Positions 60,833 through 64,000 of a stretch of DNA of 64,000 nucleotides are shown one piece after another. The stretch spans positions 1,426,001 through 1,490,000 of the forward strand of contig NZ_SJJZ01000001.1 of assembly GCF_004331345.1 (NCBI RefSeq), read 5' to 3'. Within the stretch, counting starts at the first letter, position 1. The number at the start of each line of letters is the position of its first letter. Position numbers and translations under genes: made by a program. The notes under the pieces were generated by a model. That model had not been told where the DNA came from. It did no database searches and worked only from the letters and a program-made list of their open reading frames with translations. This stretch comes from Kribbella soli. GTDB taxonomy: Bacteria; Actinomycetota; Actinomycetes; Propionibacteriales; Kribbellaceae.

Positions 60833-62116
60833 CTGCAGCTGCGCCGTCGTGGTCCCGTCGATCGGCCGGCCGAACATCATCGCGCCGGGGATCACGAACC
60901 GATAGACGAAGTCGCCCGGCTGCGCGGCCTTGAACGCCAGCGCGGCCACGCCGTTACGCATCGGCAGTGCCTTGGAGTTCGCCCACCGACGCGTCTGCCG
61001 GTTCCAGGCCTGCAGCATCACCGTCGTGTTCATGGCCGGCTTCACGGCGACGGACACGGTCACCGTCGAGCCCTTCGCCGTCGCCGTGTTCCCGTTGGCG
61101 AACCCGGCCGACGCGATCCGGACGATGCTCTTGGTGTACGCCGGCTTACTGGTCGACGTACCGGTCTGTGTCCCGCCCTTGGTGTTCTCCGGCACGGTGA
61201 TCTTGTACGGGCGGCTGCCACCCGTCGGCACCGCGATGTCGTAGTACCCGCCGGCCGTCGTCGACCCACGCGCCGCAGGTGTCCACCGCGAGCCCGGGGC
61301 GACCTGGGTCAGCACCACGACCGGTACACCGGCCGGGGTCGCGCGCTTGCTCGTGCACGGCGCGTCGAGCTCGCAGCCGACCTGGTGCAGGATGACCCGC
61401 CCGCGGACCCGGATCGGCACGCTGAACTGGGCCAGCCTGGGTACGGCGGCGTTGATCGAGCTCGTCAGCCCGAGCACCTGCCCGCCGATGCGGGTGCTCC
61501 ACTCGTTCTGGGTGCGCAGCTGGAAGGCGTACGGCGGTTTGACGCTCTTGATCACCTGCCGGTTCGAGGTCGTCGCCGGGCCGATCACCTTCAGCATCTG
61601 GCCGGGCCGCCCGATCATCGGCACGTACCGCTGGGTCTTCTTGCCCTTCACGTCCAGCGGGTCATTCGGCGTGAAGTCCTGCGGAGCGAGCGGCACCGAC
61701 CATCTGACCAGCACCCCGCGCCCCTGCTTCGCCACCGTCGCCGCGCTCGGCCGCACCGGACCGTCGGTGTCGAACACCGGCGACTTGGTCAGCTTGCTGG
61801 TCACCCCGCCCTGCGAGGTTCCGGTCCCGACGGCGACCTTGTAGTTCCCGTCCGGCGGGAACGCCGAGGTCGGGATCTCCCACTGGTTCGGCTGACCGGC
61901 CGCGATGTACTTCACGTACGACGGGCTCTCGCTGAGCACTCCCTCGATCGTGATCCGGTTCGGCTGCCCGTTGTCCTTCCAGGTCACCAGCACCGCGGCC
62001 CGCCCCTTGGGCGCCCACGCGACGGCGACCTCGGTCGGCGGCGGATCGGAGGCACAGGCAGTCAGCGAGGCAGCGCCCGCGACCACCGCCAGCGCTACGG
62101 CGAGCACGCGCCGCAT
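60818..62116 (-). CDS. Lipoprotein with Ig/fibronectin-like domains, unknown function
   Basis: 432 residues from the ATG at 62116. The N-terminus MRRVLAVALAVVAGAASLTAC is a lipoprotein signal with lipobox LTAC. The rest is beta-rich, with blocks like VAVAWAPKGRAAVLVTWKDNG and RGVLVRWSVPLAPQDF that resemble fibronectin type III strands, and a C-terminal KPAMNTTVMLQAWNRQTRRW similar to bacterial Ig-like repeats. It is surface-exposed and may bind ligand or wall. It overlaps the DedA gene by 15 nt at the convergent end. Confidence 0.7.
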   Translation of the reverse strand: MRRVLAVALAVVAGAASLTACASDPPPTEVAVAWAPKGRAAVLVTWKDNGQPNRITIEGVLSESPSYVKYIAAGQPNQWEIPTSAFPPDGNYKVAVGTGTSQGGVTSKLTKSPVFDTDGPVRPSAATVAKQGRGVLVRWSVPLAPQDFTPNDPLDVKGKKTQRYVPMIGRPGQMLKVIGPATTSNRQVIKSVKPPYAFQLRTQNEWSTRIGGQVLGLTSSINAAVPRLAQFSVPIRVRGRVILHQVGCELDAPCTSKRATPAGVPVVVLTQVAPGSRWTPAARGSTTAGGYYDIAVPTGGSRPYKITVPENTKGGTQTGTSTSKPAYTKSIVRIASAGFANGNTATAKGSTVTVSVAVKPAMNTTVMLQAWNRQTRRWANSKALPMRNGVAALAFKAAQPGDFVYRFVIPGAMMFGRPIDGTTTAQLQLHVR

Positions 62117-62248
62117 TCCGACCACCCCTCGTCTCCTCACGACCGACCGGGTGAACCATACCCAGTCGCGGGTGCCCTCTCCCTACAGCCGTTGCCGGAT
62201 CGGTATCGCACACCTACCGTGAGGTAAGCCACTGAGGGGGGAACCACG

Positions 62249-62809
62249 ATGGCATTCATCAGTACGCCGAACGACCCGGAGCTGTTCGCAGCGAACCGGG
62301 CTCCGGCCGGGCACGTGCCCAACTTCGTCCACACGTTCGCCGCGCGACCGACCGTCTACGAGGCCTGGAAGCAGCTGAACGGCGCGATCAAGGAGTCCAT
62401 GGACCTGCGCCGCTACGAGCTCGCCACGCTGGCCGCGGCGACCGCGCTGAAGTCGAGCTACTGCAGCCTCGCGCACGGGCAGATCCTGGCCGACAAGTTC
62501 TACACCGCGGAGGAAGTCGCGGCACTCGTCGACGAGCCGGCGAACGACCCGGTCGACCGCGCCGTGATGGCCTTCGCGCGCCAGATCGCACTCGCCGCCG
62601 ACACCGTCACGCAGGCAGACGTCGATGCCCTGAAAGCACTCGGCCTGACCGACGACGATGTACTCGACGTGGCCCTGGCGGCCGCGGCTCGAGCCTTCTT
62701 CTCCAAAACCCTCGACGCCACCGGCACCCAACCCGACGCCGCCTTCAACGGCCTCCCCGAAACCCTCCGCAAGGCCCTCACGGTCGGCCGCCCGATCTAC
62801 TCGGGCTGA
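62249..62809 (+). CDS. AhpD-like (carboxymuconolactone decarboxylase fold) protein
   Basis: A 186-residue helical protein of the AhpD-like superfamily. The active-site region reads SSYCSLAHG, so the CxxCxxxH motif has lost its first Cys (Ser instead) but keeps the Cys-x3-His pair. This suggests a peroxidase-like or non-redox role rather than the two-Cys AhpD mechanism. A GGGGGGAA site precedes the ATG. It overlaps the convergent multicopper oxidase gene by 13 nt. Confidence 0.85.
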   Translation: MAFISTPNDPELFAANRAPAGHVPNFVHTFAARPTVYEAWKQLNGAIKESMDLRRYELATLAAATALKSSYCSLAHGQILADKFYTAEEVAALVDEPANDPVDRAVMAFARQIALAADTVTQADVDALKALGLTDDDVLDVALAAAARAFFSKTLDATGTQPDAAFNGLPETLRKALTVGRPIYSG

Positions 62810-64000
62810 TTGTTCGGGGAGCCGCCGAGGTGGTGGGGGGTGGTGACGCCGGTGTACATCAGATGCGTGACCAGCCCCTGCGCGGCGTGCGGAAGGTTGT
62901 GGCAGTGGTCCATCCAGATACCCGGGTTGTCGGCCACGAACGCGACCTCGTAGGTCTCTTTGTCCTCGACGTTGAGGGAGTCCGTCCACCACGGGCTCCC
63001 GGTCGCGCGCACCCCGTCGCGACTCAGTACGACGACGTGGTGGCCGTGCAGGTGCATCGGGTGGACCTGACCTGAGGTGTTCTTGATCGTCATCCGGACG
63101 ATGTCGCCCTCGCTCACCACGAACATCGGCACGTCCGGGTACTGATGCCCGTTGATCGTCCACCACAGCCCGGGTTTCCCGTCGAAGAAGCCGATCCGCC
63201 GGCCGATGTCGTACCGGAACGCCCGGGTCGCCTTCACGGGATCGAACCCGAGCGGCTTCGCCGCCCCGTAACTCAGCAGGTCGACCCGGTCCCGCGGCTC
63301 GCCGCCGGTCGGCGCGTCGCCGTCGCCAATCACCAGCGTCGTCGGTCCGCCACCGAGCCCGATCCGCACCGCTTTCACCGTCGGGATCTCGAGGTCCACC
63401 CGGCCGCCCGCGGTGACGAGTACCGCCTTCCCGCTCACCTCGGTCGGCGCGTTCACCTCGGTCCCGTCGACCGCGACCACCTTGTACGACGCCCCGTCGA
63501 CCCAGATCGCCATCGGTCCGTTGTCGGTGTTGATCAGACGTACCCGTGCGATCGGACCAGGTGCCCGCACGCGACGTTCGCCGTACTCGCCGTTGACGGT
63601 GCGGACCTTGTCGTAGGTGTGCACCGCCGCGATCACGTCCGCCGCAGTGGGCTGGACGATCAGTACGCCGTACATCCCCTTCTGCACCTGCTCGTGCGAG
63701 ACCTGGTGCGAGTGGTACCAGTACGTGCCGGCGTCCTTCGCGACGAACCGGTACACGAACGACTTGCCCGGCGGGATCGCGTCCTGCGTGACGCCCGCGA
63801 CACCGTCCTCGGCATTCGGTACGTCGACACCGTGCCAGTGCAGTGTGATGCCGTCGGCAACGTTCTCGTTGCGCAGCGTGACCTGGACGAGATCGCCTTG
63901 TTTCGCGACGATCCGCGGACCCGGCGACGTGTGGTTCAACGTGTAGCCGTCCATCGGCCCGCGACCCGGGATGTCGAAGCGCTCCTCGCGCGCCACCAGG
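62797..64000 (-). CDS. Multicopper oxidase, amino terminus beyond the window
   Basis: At least 400 residues; the frame is still open at the right edge, so the start is probably outside, though a GTG at 63996 exists. All copper motifs are present: HWHG, YWYHSHQ, HPMHLHGH and MDHCHNLPHAAQGL. In the last motif the type 1 axial position is Leu rather than Met, usual for higher-potential sites. The oxygen-reducing trinuclear centre is intact. The substrate (metal ion or phenol) is unknown. Confidence 0.9.
   Translation of the reverse strand, partial: LVAREERFDIPGRGPMDGYTLNHTSPGPRIVAKQGDLVQVTLRNENVADGITLHWHGVDVPNAEDGVAGVTQDAIPPGKSFVYRFVAKDAGTYWYHSHQVSHEQVQKGMYGVLIVQPTAADVIAAVHTYDKVRTVNGEYGERRVRAPGPIARVRLINTDNGPMAIWVDGASYKVVAVDGTEVNAPTEVSGKAVLVTAGGRVDLEIPTVKAVRIGLGGGPTTLVIGDGDAPTGGEPRDRVDLLSYGAAKPLGFDPVKATRAFRYDIGRRIGFFDGKPGLWWTINGHQYPDVPMFVVSEGDIVRMTIKNTSGQVHPMHLHGHHVVVLSRDGVRATGSPWWTDSLNVEDKETYEVAFVADNPGIWMDHCHNLPHAAQGLVTHLMYTGVTTPHHLGGSPNNQPE

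Overview
The window is chromosomal DNA from a high-GC actinobacterium. The evidence is a bS22 protein, Lsr2, ClpC, DisA, Scy/FilP-type coiled coils, an AfsR/SARP regulator, SigE-family sigma factors and very many leaderless genes. The radA-disA-mutY-clpC-lsr2-lysS block and the general gene style suggest the Propionibacteriales, possibly Kribbella. That genus assignment is inference only. I see no prophage, IS element, CRISPR array, rRNA or tRNA. Coding density is high and most genes look chromosomal and vertically inherited.

Layout. 1-10 kb: the start of an epimerase-like gene, bS22, a methyltransferase, a GNAT enzyme, a 57-aa secreted peptide, an AfsR-type regulator, a dehalogenase-like hydrolase, an amidohydrolase divergent from its MarR regulator, a small HTH protein, an AcuC-type deacetylase with a small membrane protein and a divergent TetR, and a Tat-exported SGNH hydrolase. 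10-20 kb: a tryptophan attenuator with leader peptide ahead of trpS, a phosphatase-family enzyme, an F420-type oxidoreductase, a divergent HxlR/PPOX pair, proC beside proline dehydrogenase, a DUF695-like protein, and a SigE-family sigma factor with its membrane partner and a secreted protein. 20-34 kb: an ABC-2 exporter, a four-gene operon (ppx/gppA, sugar isomerase, TetR, HD protein), a Cys-rich protein, an epimerase, a VOC protein, ArsR with SRPBCC, a WS/DGAT acyltransferase, a GH20 hexosaminidase, an MFS transporter and a methyltransferase.

34-39 kb holds the most unusual cluster: four overlapping genes encoding an ABC-type ATPase that has lost every catalytic motif, a solute-binding lipoprotein, a fusion of two permeases and a TPR membrane protein. 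It runs directly into radA. 39-64 kb: radA, a stand-alone fabH-like gene, disA, PadR with a DHA2 exporter, a membrane-anchored protein divergent from mutY, filP and scy homologues, a second SigE module, clpC, lsr2, lysS, an MFS gene divergent from an ArsR-type regulator across a 40-bp dyad, NfeD with an SPFH protein, DedA, a lipoprotein, an AhpD-like protein and a multicopper oxidase cut by the window edge.

Regulation is unusually readable here. At least 20 start codons have a TAnnnT element 6-8 nt upstream, the signature of leaderless transcripts. Several palindromes overlap start codons of regulators or transporters. Two divergent intergenic regions carry long inverted repeats with unrelated arms around a shared core, which may be an undescribed element. 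Functions are assigned from motifs and family memory; no database search was possible.
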